From positions 1 to 39,959 of the forward strand of contig JAFGVA010000236.1 in the NCBI GenBank assembly GCA_016938235.1: 39,959 bases of DNA. Direction: 5' to 3'. Numbering within the stretch: position 1 is the stretch's first letter; every line of letters starts with the position of its first letter. The notes below the pieces were generated by a model. It was not told where the DNA came from and did no database searches. It saw nothing but the letters and a program-made list of their open reading frames with translations. Source of the stretch: Bacteroidales bacterium (GTDB lineage: Bacteria > Bacteroidota > Bacteroidia > Bacteroidales > UBA10428). This document shows, piece by piece, positions 16,823-26,214 of this stretch. Position numbers and translations under genes: made by a program.

Positions 16823-18220
16823 TTGGGAAAGACATTATTTGACAAAGTGTGGGATGCGCATGTCGTATCCGAGATTGAAGGTGGACCAAGTGTTTTATAT
16901 ATCGACAGGCACCTTATTCATGAAGTAACAAGTCCACAGGCATTTGCCGGACTAAGCGAAAGAGGTATATCGGTTTCTCGTCCGGAGCGCACAATTGCAA
17001 CTCCTGACCACAATGTGCCTACAATTAATCAACATCTGCCAATTAAAGACGTTTTATCTGCTACCCAGGTCGAAACGCTTAAAATGAATACCGAAAAGTA
17101 TGGCATTCGTCATTTTGGACTTAATCACCCTTACCAGGGAGTGGTTCATGTTGTTGGTCCGGAGTTGGGTTTAACGCTACCTGGAATGACAATAGTTTGT
17201 GGAGACTCACATACGGCTACACACGGTGCATTTGGAAGTGTTGCATTTGGTATTGGAACAAGCGAGGTTGAAATGGTACTTGCATCGCAATGTATTCTTC
17301 AGCCAAAACCTAAAAGAATGCGAATCAATATCGATGGTGAACTTGGTAAAGGAGTTACCGCCAAGGATATTATTCTTTATATTATTGCGCAAATTTCTGC
17401 AAGCGGTGGCACTGGATATTTTATTGAATATACCGGTTCTGCAATCAGAAATCTTTCTATGGAAGGAAGAATGACTGTTTGTAACATGAGCATTGAAATG
17501 GGGGCTCGTGGAGGTCTTATTGCGCCAGATGAAGTTACTCTTAATTATATCCAAGGAAGAGAGTTTGCACCAAAGGGAGAAGACTGGGATAAACTTGTTG
17601 AGTACTGGAAAACCCTGAAGTCGGATGACGATGCCAGATTTGACTGGGAACTTAACTATAAAGCAGAGGATATTGAGCCGATGATTACCTACGGTACAAA
17701 TCCGGGTATGGGCCTGGGTATTACTCAAAGTATTCCAACGCTCGACTCTATTGAACCGGCTACAAAAACCAGCTTTGCTAAATCTTTAAAGTACATGAAC
17801 TTCGAAGAAGGATCTGCAATGATCGGTAAAAGAGTTGACTACGTTTTTGTTGGAAGCTGCACCAATGGCAGAATAGAAGACCTTAGAGCTTTTGCCAATT
17901 TTGTGAAAGGACACAAAAAAGCTGAAAATGTAGTTGCCTGGATAGTTCCCGGCTCAAAACAAGTAGAGAAACAGGCAATTGAAGAAGGTATTGATAAGAT
18001 ACTTGAAGAGTCTGGTTTTGAGCTTCGCCAGCCTGGTTGTTCTGCTTGTCTTGCAATGAACGACGATAAAGTACCTGAAGGCCTTTATGCTGTTGCAACA
18101 ACAAACAGGAACTTTGAAGGACGCCAGGGACCAGGCTCCCGTACAATGCTTGCCAGTCCATTAACAGCAGCGGCTTCTGCAATAAATGGAGTGGTAACCG
18201 ATCCAAGAAAGTATTTATAA
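16823..18220 (+). CDS. leuC: 3-isopropylmalate dehydratase large subunit
   Basis: A 465-aa aconitase-family large subunit that with LeuD isomerises 2- to 3-isopropylmalate. Cluster-ligand cysteines lie in [13 protein letters not shown] and [11 protein letters not shown], and the substrate motif HTATHGAFG is present. I use the TTG start at 16823 because [15 protein letters not shown] is the usual LeuC N-terminus. leuD follows 41 bp downstream. Confidence 0.96.
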   Translation: MGKTLFDKVWDAHVVSEIEGGPSVLYIDRHLIHEVTSPQAFAGLSERGISVSRPERTIATPDHNVPTINQHLPIKDVLSATQVETLKMNTEKYGIRHFGLNHPYQGVVHVVGPELGLTLPGMTIVCGDSHTATHGAFGSVAFGIGTSEVEMVLASQCILQPKPKRMRINIDGELGKGVTAKDIILYIIAQISASGGTGYFIEYTGSAIRNLSMEGRMTVCNMSIEMGARGGLIAPDEVTLNYIQGREFAPKGEDWDKLVEYWKTLKSDDDARFDWELNYKAEDIEPMITYGTNPGMGLGITQSIPTLDSIEPATKTSFAKSLKYMNFEEGSAMIGKRVDYVFVGSCTNGRIEDLRAFANFVKGHKKAENVVAWIVPGSKQVEKQAIEEGIDKILEESGFELRQPGCSACLAMNDDKVPEGLYAVATTNRNFEGRQGPGSRTMLASPLTAAASAINGVVTDPRKYL

Positions 18221-18261
18221 GTTGAACAAAATCTGAAACTCAGATATAAAATATATTAAAC

Positions 18262-18864
18262 ATGGCAATACAAAAATTTACAACACTTCGTTCGACATGT
18301 GTGCCATTACCTGTTGAAAACGTTGATACTGACCAGATTATACCTGCAAGGTTTCTGAAAGCTACTTCTAAAGAAGGCTTTGGCGATAATCTTTTCAGAG
18401 ACTGGAGATACGACAAACAAAATAAACCTATTGCTGAATTTGTTCTTAACAACTCCAACTATTCGGGTTCGGTGCTGGTTGCAGGAAAAAACTTTGGCAG
18501 TGGCTCTAGTCGCGAACATGCTGCATGGGCAATTGCTGGCTTTGGATTTAAGGTTGTTATTTCAAGCTTTTTTGCTGACATCTTTAAGAACAATGCCCTT
18601 AATAATGGCCTGCTGCCGGTACAAGTTTCAGCTGAATTTCTTCAGAAAATATTCGATAGTATCGAGAAAGACAATAAAGCTGAAGTTGAAGTTAATCTTG
18701 AAGAACAAAAGATAACTCTTATTTCGACCGGAGAAACTGAAAGTTTTGATATAAACAATTACAAGAAAACCTGCCTGCTTAATGGCTATGATGATATTGA
18801 CTTCCTGTTAAGCAACAAGGAGAAAATTGAACAATTCGAGGCAAACCGAAAGCTTGCTCTATAA
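18262..18864 (+). CDS. leuD: 3-isopropylmalate dehydratase small subunit
   Basis: A 200-aa small subunit, normal length, supplying the swivelling domain of the LeuCD enzyme. Typical motifs are [29 protein letters not shown] and [17 protein letters not shown]. It completes the dehydratase encoded with leuC. A 93-111 base gap, depending on the next start, separates it from the citramalate synthase-like gene. Confidence 0.96.
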   Translation: MAIQKFTTLRSTCVPLPVENVDTDQIIPARFLKATSKEGFGDNLFRDWRYDKQNKPIAEFVLNNSNYSGSVLVAGKNFGSGSSREHAAWAIAGFGFKVVISSFFADIFKNNALNNGLLPVQVSAEFLQKIFDSIEKDNKAEVEVNLEEQKITLISTGETESFDINNYKKTCLLNGYDDIDFLLSNKEKIEQFEANRKLAL

Positions 18865-18975
18865 AAAAAATATGAACTACCCCGAAAGCTCTTAAGAAAG
18901 TGTAAAGAAAGAGAGCCTGGGGGCAGTTTCTATAACTATTCTCAAAGAATAAATCAATTGACCAAAGAACATCCC

Positions 18976-20490
18976 ATGAATATAACAATAATGGATACTA
19001 CCTTGCGTGACGGGGAACAAACCTCAGGTGTATCTTTTACATTCGATGAGAAGCTCAGCATGGCCAAGCTTTTGCTCGATGATTTAAAAGTTGACCGACT
19101 TGAAATTGCCTCAGCAAGGGTTTCTGAAGGAGAATTGGAAGCGGTAAAAAAAATTGCTGCATGGGCTGCCAAACAAAACGATATCCATAAAATTGAGGTT
19201 CTGGGATTTATTGACGGGAATACCTCCATCGACTGGATTAAAGGTGCCGGCTGTAAGGTTGTTAACTTATTAACCAAAGGCTCACTGAAACATGTCTCTG
19301 AACAGCTCAGAAAATCGCCTGAAGAACATATTGCCGATATCAAGTCTGTAATTGAATATGCTAAGCAACAGGGTATAAGTGTGAATATATACCTCGAAGA
19401 CTGGTCAAACGGAATGAGAAATTCTCCCGAATATGTCTTCCAGATTCTTGATAGTCTTAAAGATCAACCTATTGATCACTACATGTTACCAGACACACTA
19501 GGAATTTTAAACCCTGATGATACCTTCAGGTTTTGTTCCATGATGAAAGAAAGATATCCTAATCTTACTTTTGACTTTCATGCTCACAACGACTACGATT
19601 TGGCAAGTGCCAATGTTTATTCAGCTATTAAAGCCGGAATCAGTTGTATTCATACAACGGTAAACGGCTTAGGTGAAAGAGCCGGAAATGTGCCTGTAAG
19701 CAGTGTTATTGGAATCGTAAAAGATCATTTTAATTACACCATGTCTGTCGATGAAAAAAAGCTGAACATGGTAAGTAAAATGATTGAAACTTATTCAGGG
19801 ATAAGAATACCGCCTAATAAACCACTTATCGGGGACAATGTTTTTACTCAAACCAGTGGTGTACATGCCGACGGTGACAAAAAAAACAACCTTTATTTTA
19901 ACGACCTTCTCCCTGAACGGTTCGGACGCAAACGGGTTTACGCCCTGGGTAAAACATCGGGGAAAGCTAATATTGCCAAAAACCTTGAAGCCCTTGGCAT
20001 TGAACTTGATTCGGAATCGATGAAAAAGGTTACCAAAAAGATTATTGACCTGGGCGATAAAAAAGAAACCGTTACCCAGGAAGATCTTCCTTATATTATT
20101 TCTGATGTGCTTCGAAGTAAATCAATCGAAGAGAAAATTAAAATACTGAACTTTTCGCTTTCAACAGCAGCCGGATTAAGACCGATAGCATCACTAAAAA
20201 TTAAGATAAACGGAAAATCATATGAAGAAAACTCCGTTGGTGACGGGCAATACGATGCCTTTATGAAAGCCCTGAAAAAAATATATGCTTCTCTGAATAA
20301 AACCATGCCAAAACTGGTAGATTATGTGGTTTCAATCCCTCCCGGTGGAAAAACCGATGCTTTGGTTCAGGCTGTTATTTCCTGGAAACTCAAAAACAAA
20401 GATTTTCGAACCAGGGGACTTGACCCCGACCAGACAGTTGCTGCCATAATTGCGACCATGAAAATGCTGAATATCATAGAAAACAAATAA
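18976..20490 (+). CDS. cimA: Citramalate/2-isopropylmalate synthase-like enzyme
   Basis: A second LeuA-superfamily enzyme. I prefer the ATG at 18976 (504 aa) over an upstream TTG at 18958 because [18 protein letters not shown] gives the normal family N-terminus. The TIM barrel has [11 protein letters not shown] and [13 protein letters not shown], and a C-terminal regulatory domain covers about 370-500. Its distance from leuA and its place between leuD and leuB suggest (R)-citramalate synthase, feeding LeuCD and LeuB to make 2-oxobutyrate for isoleucine. That would fit a leader rich in both Ile and Leu. Substrate cannot be proven from sequence; a second isopropylmalate synthase is the alternative. 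Confidence 0.65.
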   Translation: MNITIMDTTLRDGEQTSGVSFTFDEKLSMAKLLLDDLKVDRLEIASARVSEGELEAVKKIAAWAAKQNDIHKIEVLGFIDGNTSIDWIKGAGCKVVNLLTKGSLKHVSEQLRKSPEEHIADIKSVIEYAKQQGISVNIYLEDWSNGMRNSPEYVFQILDSLKDQPIDHYMLPDTLGILNPDDTFRFCSMMKERYPNLTFDFHAHNDYDLASANVYSAIKAGISCIHTTVNGLGERAGNVPVSSVIGIVKDHFNYTMSVDEKKLNMVSKMIETYSGIRIPPNKPLIGDNVFTQTSGVHADGDKKNNLYFNDLLPERFGRKRVYALGKTSGKANIAKNLEALGIELDSESMKKVTKKIIDLGDKKETVTQEDLPYIISDVLRSKSIEEKIKILNFSLSTAAGLRPIASLKIKINGKSYEENSVGDGQYDAFMKALKKIYASLNKTMPKLVDYVVSIPPGGKTDALVQAVISWKLKNKDFRTRGLDPDQTVAAIIATMKMLNIIENK

Positions 20491-20503
20491 AACAATTTTA
20501 AAA

Positions 20504-21559
20504 ATGAACTTTAAAATAGGAGTACTAGCCGGCGATGGTATCGGACCAGAAATTGTTGAGCAGGCTAAAAAAGTATTAGATGCTGTTGCTAAGAAATACA
20601 AGCATACATTTAATTATACGGCTGCACCAGTTGGTGCCACTGCTATTGATCAAACAGGTAATCCATATCCTGAAGAAACGCACCAGGTATGTATGAATTC
20701 TGATGCCGTTCTGTTTGGAGCAATTGGCGACCCAAAATACGACAACGATCCGAAAGCAAAAGTAAGGCCCGAACAAGGTCTTCTTGCAATGCGCAAAAAA
20801 CTGGGGCTTTATGCAAACATTCGGCCGGTTGCCACTTTCCCTTCACTTATTAATAAAAGCCCATTGCGTACCGACATAGTTGAAGGTGCAGATCTTATTG
20901 TTATCAGAGAACTTACCGGGGGTATCTATTTTGGCGATAAAGGTCGTTCAGAAGACCTTAAAAAGGCTTTTGATACCTGTACTTATACAACCGAAGAAAT
21001 TGAACGAATAGTTGAACTGGCATTCTCCTATGCACGGAAAAGGAATAAAAGGCTTACTGTAGTTGACAAAGCAAATGTACTGGCTACATCCCGACTCTGG
21101 AGAGAAACCGCACAGGCAATGGAAGCCAAAAATAAAGATGTGGAAGTGGACTACATGTTTGTGGATAATGCTGCCATGCAACTTATTCAATGGCCCAAAA
21201 AATTTGATGTTATCGTAACCGAAAACATGTTCGGAGATATTATTTCTGACGAAGCCAGTGTAATTACAGGCTCATTAGGATTACTTCCATCGGCTTCGGT
21301 AGGAATTCACACTTCAGTTTTTGAACCGATTCATGGTTCATATCCGCAGGCAGCCGGAAAAGATATCGCGAATCCTGTAGCAACTGTCTTATCTGCAGCA
21401 ATGCTTCTTGAATCTTTAGATCTTTTAGAAGAAGCACAAGCAATAAGAGATGTTGTAAACAAATCGCTTGACGAAGGTATTGTTACTATTGATATTGCCG
21501 CTGATGGAAAATCTTATAAAACATCAGAAGTTGGCGACTGGTTAGCAAAGAATATTTAA
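20504..21559 (+). CDS. leuB: 3-isopropylmalate dehydrogenase
   Basis: A 351-aa LeuB, an NAD-dependent oxidative decarboxylase giving 2-oxoisocaproate. It starts [18 protein letters not shown]. The substrate arginines lie in the [21 protein letters not shown] block, followed by [10 protein letters not shown] and the metal-binding [11 protein letters not shown]. It is the last gene of the operon, 13 bp after the cimA-like gene, and is followed 21 bp later by a strong terminator. Confidence 0.96.
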   Translation: MNFKIGVLAGDGIGPEIVEQAKKVLDAVAKKYKHTFNYTAAPVGATAIDQTGNPYPEETHQVCMNSDAVLFGAIGDPKYDNDPKAKVRPEQGLLAMRKKLGLYANIRPVATFPSLINKSPLRTDIVEGADLIVIRELTGGIYFGDKGRSEDLKKAFDTCTYTTEEIERIVELAFSYARKRNKRLTVVDKANVLATSRLWRETAQAMEAKNKDVEVDYMFVDNAAMQLIQWPKKFDVIVTENMFGDIISDEASVITGSLGLLPSASVGIHTSVFEPIHGSYPQAAGKDIANPVATVLSAAMLLESLDLLEEAQAIRDVVNKSLDEGIVTIDIAADGKSYKTSEVGDWLAKNI

Positions 21560-21580
21560 AAAATATAAATGCTGAGAGCA

Positions 21581-21620
21581 AAAAAAAGAGGCTGTCCAAA
21601 AAAAGACAGCCTCTTTTTTT
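21581..21620. terminator. Strong bidirectional terminator after leuB
   Basis: AAAAAAAGAGGCTGTC (21581-21596) pairs with GACAGCCTCTTTTTTT (21605-21620) across an 8-base loop. The GC core plus flanking A- and T-runs suit both directions. It separates leuB from the convergent ExbD gene. Confidence 0.9.
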
Positions 21621-21644
21621 TATAATAAGTACATCCAAAGGATG

Positions 21645-21738
21645 CGTCATTTCCAGCTTGTGCCGATAACTATCGGCCAGGAATCTCCTGCCAAATTCGG
21701 AGATTGCCGGCTTCTGCTTTGCTACGCCAAGAATGACG
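21645..21738. repeat. Dispersed palindromic (REP/MITE-like) element
   Basis: A 94-bp element bounded by CGTCATT (21645-21651) and AATGACG (21732-21738). It contains nested inverted pairs: GCCGATA-AC-TATCGGC (21662-21677) and AATCTCC/GGAGATT (21682-21688 and 21699-21705). The first shares its core with the palindrome inside the tRNA remnant at 1323-1342. It has no ORF. It looks like a non-autonomous repeat of the type moved in trans by a transposase, though the mobiliser is not shown by the sequence. Confidence 0.65.
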
Positions 21739-21774
21739 GTGGTTTTGTATTTCTTTTACACTGTCTTTGTTTAT

Positions 21775-22377
21775 TCACTCTCCCGTTAGATTTGGTTCAG
21801 CTTCTGAAATGCGCATAGGATATACTTCACTGACTATATCCTGTTTTTCTTTACTTAGGTCATTAAAGCTGTTCCTGTAATTCCGGTTTGAAAATTCATC
21901 CCTCAATTCATTGTATGCAGCAGTTAATTCATTCTGTACAGCAACATATGTATTGTAACTTGTACCTCTGTCGCTTTGTAATGAAATAAGATGGTTGCTT
22001 GTTACATCAACACTACCAATACCTTTTAGAACTATTGTTTCTTTCTTCGGTAAATTGGCTAGATTTTCTGCATTTGAAATAAATTCTTTGGCTTTTCCCC
22101 TCAACTGATTTAAGGGTAATAACTCCCCCCGAACCATAAGCTGATTATCCCTGTTTATCCAAACCTCCATTATATCTCGTTTATGAAGTGTAACAGGCGC
22201 CGGATCTGTAGTCATCTGGGGTAATTTTCTAAGAATTCCCAAATCGGTTGACATGGTAGTAGTAACTAAAAAGAAGATAAGCAGCAGGAAAGCAATATCT
22301 GCCATTGAGCCTGCATTAATCTCTCCTGCTGAACCTCGGGAAAGACTTCCGGTTACATTTTTAAAAGAATTGTACAT
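21775..22377 (-). CDS. exbD: ExbD/TolR family biopolymer transport protein (third copy)
   Basis: A 200-aa ExbD-like protein with one N-terminal TM (MADIAFLLLIFFLVTTTM), whose Asp is the proton-relay residue, and a periplasmic domain. It is a paralogue of the ExbD at 22989-23567, sharing EINAGSMADIAFLLLIFFLVTTTM, VNRDNQL-like and YPMxISEAEP segments. It lies downstream of a terminator hairpin (22445-22476), so it may be expressed separately or by read-through from the ExbB operon. Confidence 0.9.
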   Translation of the reverse strand: MYNSFKNVTGSLSRGSAGEINAGSMADIAFLLLIFFLVTTTMSTDLGILRKLPQMTTDPAPVTLHKRDIMEVWINRDNQLMVRGELLPLNQLRGKAKEFISNAENLANLPKKETIVLKGIGSVDVTSNHLISLQSDRGTSYNTYVAVQNELTAAYNELRDEFSNRNYRNSFNDLSKEKQDIVSEVYPMRISEAEPNLTGE

Positions 22378-22444
22378 AACACTTTATATTAATTGTTTTA
22401 ACATAAAGTGTTATGCAAAATGTCTGCCATTTCGTTTAAAACAT

Positions 22445-22476
22445 AAAAAAAAGGAGCCTTATCAGACTCCTTTTTT
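22445..22476. terminator. Terminator between two ExbD genes
   Basis: AAAAAAAAGGAG (22445-22456) pairs with CTCCTTTTTT (22467-22476) around a 10-base loop. A-runs and T-runs on both sides make it usable by the leftward exb operon, which would end after the ExbD at 22506-22985. Confidence 0.75.
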
Positions 22477-22505
22477 ATATATTCAAATAAAATTATTTGC
22501 TTTAC

Positions 22506-22985
22506 TTAGCGGCCTCCCAAAGGATCGCCCTTAAGAGTAGAGTAGTTAATTTTCAAGGCACTTGCCCTACGAAGTTGCTGTTTAACATCGGTAACAATAC
22601 CCATCTCCGTTTTTCCGTCAACTTTCAATGACACAGTCATTTTTGATTGATCAGCCTCATCCATTGTTTCGCGTTCAGCTGCAATAAACTCACGAATTTG
22701 GTCCGGATCTGCAAAAGCATCATTTAACTGAATTTGAGTTACATCGCCATAAATCCTGGTTTGGGTAGGCTTTCCAATATAGATATAACTTACCAGCGAC
22801 TTGTTTTCAAGTTTCTTAACTTCGGTAGCTTTTGGTGCATGAATACTAACTTTCAGATCGTCCTGCTTCATTACGGTAGTAACCATAAAGAAAAACAATA
22901 ACATAAAAACGATATCGGGTAAGGAAGCTGTAGATATAGCCTGAATCTTATTTTTACCTTTCTTTTTAAATCTTCCGCCAGCCAT
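22506..22985 (-). CDS. exbD: ExbD/TolR family biopolymer transport protein
   Basis: A 159-aa ExbD with a single TM segment near residues 20-40 (SLPDIVFMLLFFFMVTTVM, with the conserved Asp) and a periplasmic domain. In ExbB-ExbD complexes it sits in the inner membrane and couples proton flow to TonB-type energy transfer. It starts 3 bp after the preceding ExbD gene and is the shorter, more distinct of the three copies. Confidence 0.92.
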   Translation of the reverse strand: MAGGRFKKKGKNKIQAISTASLPDIVFMLLFFFMVTTVMKQDDLKVSIHAPKATEVKKLENKSLVSYIYIGKPTQTRIYGDVTQIQLNDAFADPDQIREFIAAERETMDEADQSKMTVSLKVDGKTEMGIVTDVKQQLRRASALKINYSTLKGDPLGGR

Positions 22986-22988
22986 AAT

Positions 22989-23567
22989 TTATCCTCCTAC
23001 GTTTTTAGGTTCAGCTTCAGAAATCTTCATCGGATAAATATCTTCAACAACTTCCTGAAGATCTGCTTCCAAATCATCGAACTTTTTGCCCCATTTACGC
23101 AACGAATATTCATCACGAAGTTCATTGTATGCGGCAGCAAGCTCATTCTGAACAGCAATATATGTTTCATAAGAAGTACCCCTGTCGTTTCTCAGTGAAA
23201 TAACGTGCTTAGCTGTTACTTCCATAGGTCCGACTATTGGGAACTCTTTTATTTCCTTAGCAGGTAAATCCGGATCGTCTGTCGGGTTAATAATAAACTC
23301 TTTTGTTGCTTCTCTTAAATCCTTAATATTCATTAACTCACCTTCAACAAGTAGTTGATTGTCGCGGTTAACCAAAACCACAAAGATGTTTCTTTCTTTA
23401 ATCTGAACATCATCTTGCTGAGTATTTTCTTCCGGCATGGGAGGAAGTTTCCTCACAATACCAGAGTCTGTATCCATGGTGGTTGTTACAAGGAAAAAGA
23501 TAAGTAACAAGAATGCTATATCGGCCATCGACCCTGCATTTATCTCCTGTATTTCTCTTTTTGCCAT
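22989..23567 (-). CDS. exbD: ExbD/TolR family biopolymer transport protein
   Basis: A 192-aa ExbD with an N-terminal cytoplasmic tail, one TM (MADIAFLLLIFFLVTTTM with the key Asp) and a long periplasmic region ending ISEAEPKNVGG. It is followed 3 bp later by a second, different ExbD, so the ExbB unit may use a mixed pair. Its nearest relative here is the copy at 21775-22377. Confidence 0.92.
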   Translation of the reverse strand: MAKREIQEINAGSMADIAFLLLIFFLVTTTMDTDSGIVRKLPPMPEENTQQDDVQIKERNIFVVLVNRDNQLLVEGELMNIKDLREATKEFIINPTDDPDLPAKEIKEFPIVGPMEVTAKHVISLRNDRGTSYETYIAVQNELAAAYNELRDEYSLRKWGKKFDDLEADLQEVVEDIYPMKISEAEPKNVGG

Positions 23568-23608
23568 AAAATCAAATATTATAATTACACGCCATGCGTG
23601 CTAAATTA

Positions 23609-24034
23609 TTATTTAAAAGCTCTGTATACTTCTGAAACAACAATGGCTAATAACGAAACTACAGCTAAAATTGCAGTCATTATTAAACCAGTATCAACAA
23701 TCCGGGCTGTAGTAGCAGTTACTTCTTCGCCCTCAGGAATTTCGCCTGACGATAAGAAATAAGAAATTGCTACAAGCACAACAGTAGCAATAATTGCTAC
23801 AAGTGCACCTTTTAAAGCCTTTGGATGCGATATTAATTGAATCAGAGAAAATGCAAGTGTAATGATAACAGCTATTATAAATAGCACTCCTGCCCATGCC
23901 AGGTTAAGTCCTGTAAATACTGAAGCTGCTTCGCCGTTTTCGGCAATTTCTGTTGGTCCTAAAAAGAACATTAATGCTAAAACAACAGAAATCGCGGCAA
24001 GTATATACAATACTATCGTTGAAATCTTTTGCAT
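23609..24034 (-). CDS. Small membrane protein of the exb operon
   Basis: A 141-aa protein with four predicted TM segments (about residues 7-25, 43-68, 76-96, 112-137). The TM2-TM3 link is short and the TM3-TM4 link is acidic (SSGEIPEGEEVT). It sits 7 bp after the ExbB gene and 41 bp before the ExbD gene, so it is probably an accessory part of that inner-membrane complex. I do not recognise a named family. Confidence 0.7.
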   Translation of the reverse strand: MQKISTIVLYILAAISVVLALMFFLGPTEIAENGEAASVFTGLNLAWAGVLFIIAVIITLAFSLIQLISHPKALKGALVAIIATVVLVAISYFLSSGEIPEGEEVTATTARIVDTGLIMTAILAVVSLLAIVVSEVYRAFK

Positions 24035-24041
24035 AGTTTAA

Positions 24042-24854
24042 TTACTTTTTAAGGTTATATTTTACTAAAATATCCATGAATGATATTGATGCGTCTTCCA
24101 TGCGGTTAACCAAAGTATCAATTTTCGATAACAGGTAGTTGTAGAATACTTGCAGGAATACAGCAACGATAAGACCAGACACTGTTGTAATAAGTGCCAT
24201 ACCAATACCATCGGCAACAAGAGATGCGCTTACATCACCAGCTTCCGCAATTTTATCGAATGCTTGAATCATACCAAGTACTGTACCCATGAAACCAAGC
24301 ATAGGAGCAATAGCGATGAAAAGTGAAATCCAGCTAAGGTTCTTTTCTAAAAGACCCATCTGAACACTACCATATGATATGATAGATTTTTCAACCATTT
24401 CAAGGCCTTCGTCAATACGGTCTAACCCCTGGTAGAAAATACTTGCAACCGGTCCACGAGTGTTACGGCAAACTTCTTTAGCAGCCTCAATTCCGCCTTC
24501 TTCAAGAGCGCCTTCTAATTTAACCAATAATTTATCGGTATTTGTGGTAGCAAGGTTTAGGTAAATAATTCTTTCGATAGCAAGTGCTAAACCGAAAATT
24601 AAACAAAGTAATACGAAACTCATGAAGACGGGTCCACCTTCGATGAATTTAGCTTTTACTGCCTGGTGTGCTGGAACAGTTTCGGGTTCTGATACTTGTG
24701 GTGCAGCAGCAACGGCTGGAGTAGTATCAGCAACAATTGAGTCCTGTACAGCTACAGTATCAACAGTTCCTTCCTCAGCTTGCGCCTTAACAACATTTGA
24801 TACTCCAAAACTTAGTATCCCAATTACAGCTAAAAATGCAAATAATTTTTTCAT
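24042..24854 (-). CDS. exbB: MotA/TolQ/ExbB proton channel family protein
   Basis: A 270-aa ExbB/TolQ-type protein. An N-terminal signal-like segment (about 1-24) is followed by a Pro/Ala/Thr/Val-rich linker, a TM at about 73-95, and the conserved MotA/TolQ region with two TMs (about 172-235) containing APMLGFMGTVLGMIQAF and GIGMALITTVSGLIVAV. With ExbD it makes the proton channel that energises TonB-dependent transport. It is the first gene of the leftward operon. Confidence 0.93.
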   Translation of the reverse strand: MKKLFAFLAVIGILSFGVSNVVKAQAEEGTVDTVAVQDSIVADTTPAVAAAPQVSEPETVPAHQAVKAKFIEGGPVFMSFVLLCLIFGLALAIERIIYLNLATTNTDKLLVKLEGALEEGGIEAAKEVCRNTRGPVASIFYQGLDRIDEGLEMVEKSIISYGSVQMGLLEKNLSWISLFIAIAPMLGFMGTVLGMIQAFDKIAEAGDVSASLVADGIGMALITTVSGLIVAVFLQVFYNYLLSKIDTLVNRMEDASISFMDILVKYNLKK

Positions 24855-25025
24855 GACTTTAATTTATTAGTGTTTCCTTCTTTCTTTTATTTAATAGTTA
24901 TTAATATAATGCAACAAAAATCGTTCCTGAAACTTTCGTTTTTATGAAATACAAAACTCACTGCACTTCTCCATAACATCCATTCGAAAATTTCAATTAT
25001 AAAATCTTCTTTCCGTGTGGTCTTG
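24855..25025. other. Intergenic region with no gene seen
   Basis: AT-rich spacer upstream of the exb operon. No ORF or strong hairpin is visible; it should contain the exb promoter on the minus strand. Confidence 0.4.
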
Positions 25026-25113
25026 CGGAGAGTCAGGGATTCGAACCCTGGAAGCCCTTTTGGAGCTTACACACTTTCCAGGCGTGCGCCTTCGACCACT
25101 CGGCCAACTCTCC
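25026..25113 (-). tRNA. tRNA-Ser (anticodon GGA)
   Basis: An 88-base class II tRNA on the minus strand. Acceptor GGAGAGT pairs with ACTCTCC and is followed by discriminator G. The anticodon loop CTGGAAA gives anticodon GGA. There is a long variable arm (AAGCTCCAAAAGGGCTT) and T loop GGGTTCGAATCCC. It reads UCC/UCU. Confidence 0.95.
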
Positions 25114-25179
25114 CAACTCAACTGCCTGATTTAAAAATTTTGGTGCGAAAATTACTAAAAAAAATTTAATTGCAAGGCC

Positions 25180-26214
25180 TCAAATGGTTATTTCTCCTCG
25201 TATCGACCTATTTAAATCCATTATAATTTCATTGCGGCTCATTTTTTTACCAAACAAATACATCAATTTGGTCACTGCTGCTTCGGTTGTCATATCATAA
25301 CCACTCACCACGCCTGCCTTTTCCAACTCAATACCAGTCTCATACATTCCCATCTCAACTTTACCTTCGGCACATTGGGTAATATTAAGTATTACAAGAC
25401 CCCTATCTAACGCTTTTTTTATCTGTTCGATAAACCACCTGTGGTTTGGTGCATTACCCGAACCATATGTTTCTAAAACAACGGCCTGAAGTTCACTGAT
25501 ATTTAATACAGACTCAACAACTTTTTCACTTATCCCGGGAAATAATTTTAAAAGAGCTACATCGGTTGACAGTTTAGTGTGTATGTTAAATTTGTTTCTG
25601 CCATCCGGAATATGAATAAAAGGCGTGTTGTATCTTATGTGCACACCCACTTCAGCAAGTGCAGGAAAATTATATGACTGGAAAGCTTTAAACTCTTCAG
25701 CATTAAACTTTGATGTTCGATTTCCCCGATACAGTTTATTTTGAAAAAATATACAAACCTCGGGCACATTGGGGGTATTGCCTTTTCTTGCCGAAGCCAG
25801 TTCAATTGCAGAAATAAGATTTTCTTTAGCATCGGTACGGATAGAACCTATAGGCAATTGAGAACCGGTAAAAATCACAGGTTTATCAAGGTTCTCCAGC
25901 ATAAAACTTAAAGCTGAGGCTGAATATGCCATGGTATCGGTTCCATGTAAAACAACAAACCCATCGAATATTTTATAATTTGTTTTTATGATTTCTGCCA
26001 ACTTAACCCATTGTTCGGGGTCGATATTCGATGAATCTATTGGTGGATTAAAGGTGTGTGATGTAATCTGGTGATTAAATCGCCCCAACTCAGGTATTTC
26101 ATCCAATATATGATTAAAAGGAAATGGTTTTAATGAACCATTTTTAGAATTCCTAACCATTCCTATGGTTCCACCTGTGTAAATAATTAAAATGTTTGGA
26201 CGATAAAACGTCAT
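25180..26214 (-). CDS. ansA: Type I (cytosolic) L-asparaginase
   Basis: A 344-aa asparaginase that hydrolyses asparagine to aspartate and ammonia. The first catalytic Thr lies in IYTGGTIGM near residue 14, and the second catalytic set in VLHGTDTMAYSASAL. There is no signal peptide, which supports the cytosolic type I form. Its start overlaps the end of tatD by 4 bases, so the two are translationally coupled. Confidence 0.92.
   Translation of the reverse strand: MTFYRPNILIIYTGGTIGMVRNSKNGSLKPFPFNHILDEIPELGRFNHQITSHTFNPPIDSSNIDPEQWVKLAEIIKTNYKIFDGFVVLHGTDTMAYSASALSFMLENLDKPVIFTGSQLPIGSIRTDAKENLISAIELASARKGNTPNVPEVCIFFQNKLYRGNRTSKFNAEEFKAFQSYNFPALAEVGVHIRYNTPFIHIPDGRNKFNIHTKLSTDVALLKLFPGISEKVVESVLNISELQAVVLETYGSGNAPNHRWFIEQIKKALDRGLVILNITQCAEGKVEMGMYETGIELEKAGVVSGYDMTTEAAVTKLMYLFGKKMSRNEIIMDLNRSIRGEITI

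Noticed and set aside
17207-17728. 173-aa ORF antisense to leuC
   Set aside because: It is a shadow frame of a well-conserved gene, Cys- and His-rich with no recognisable domain.
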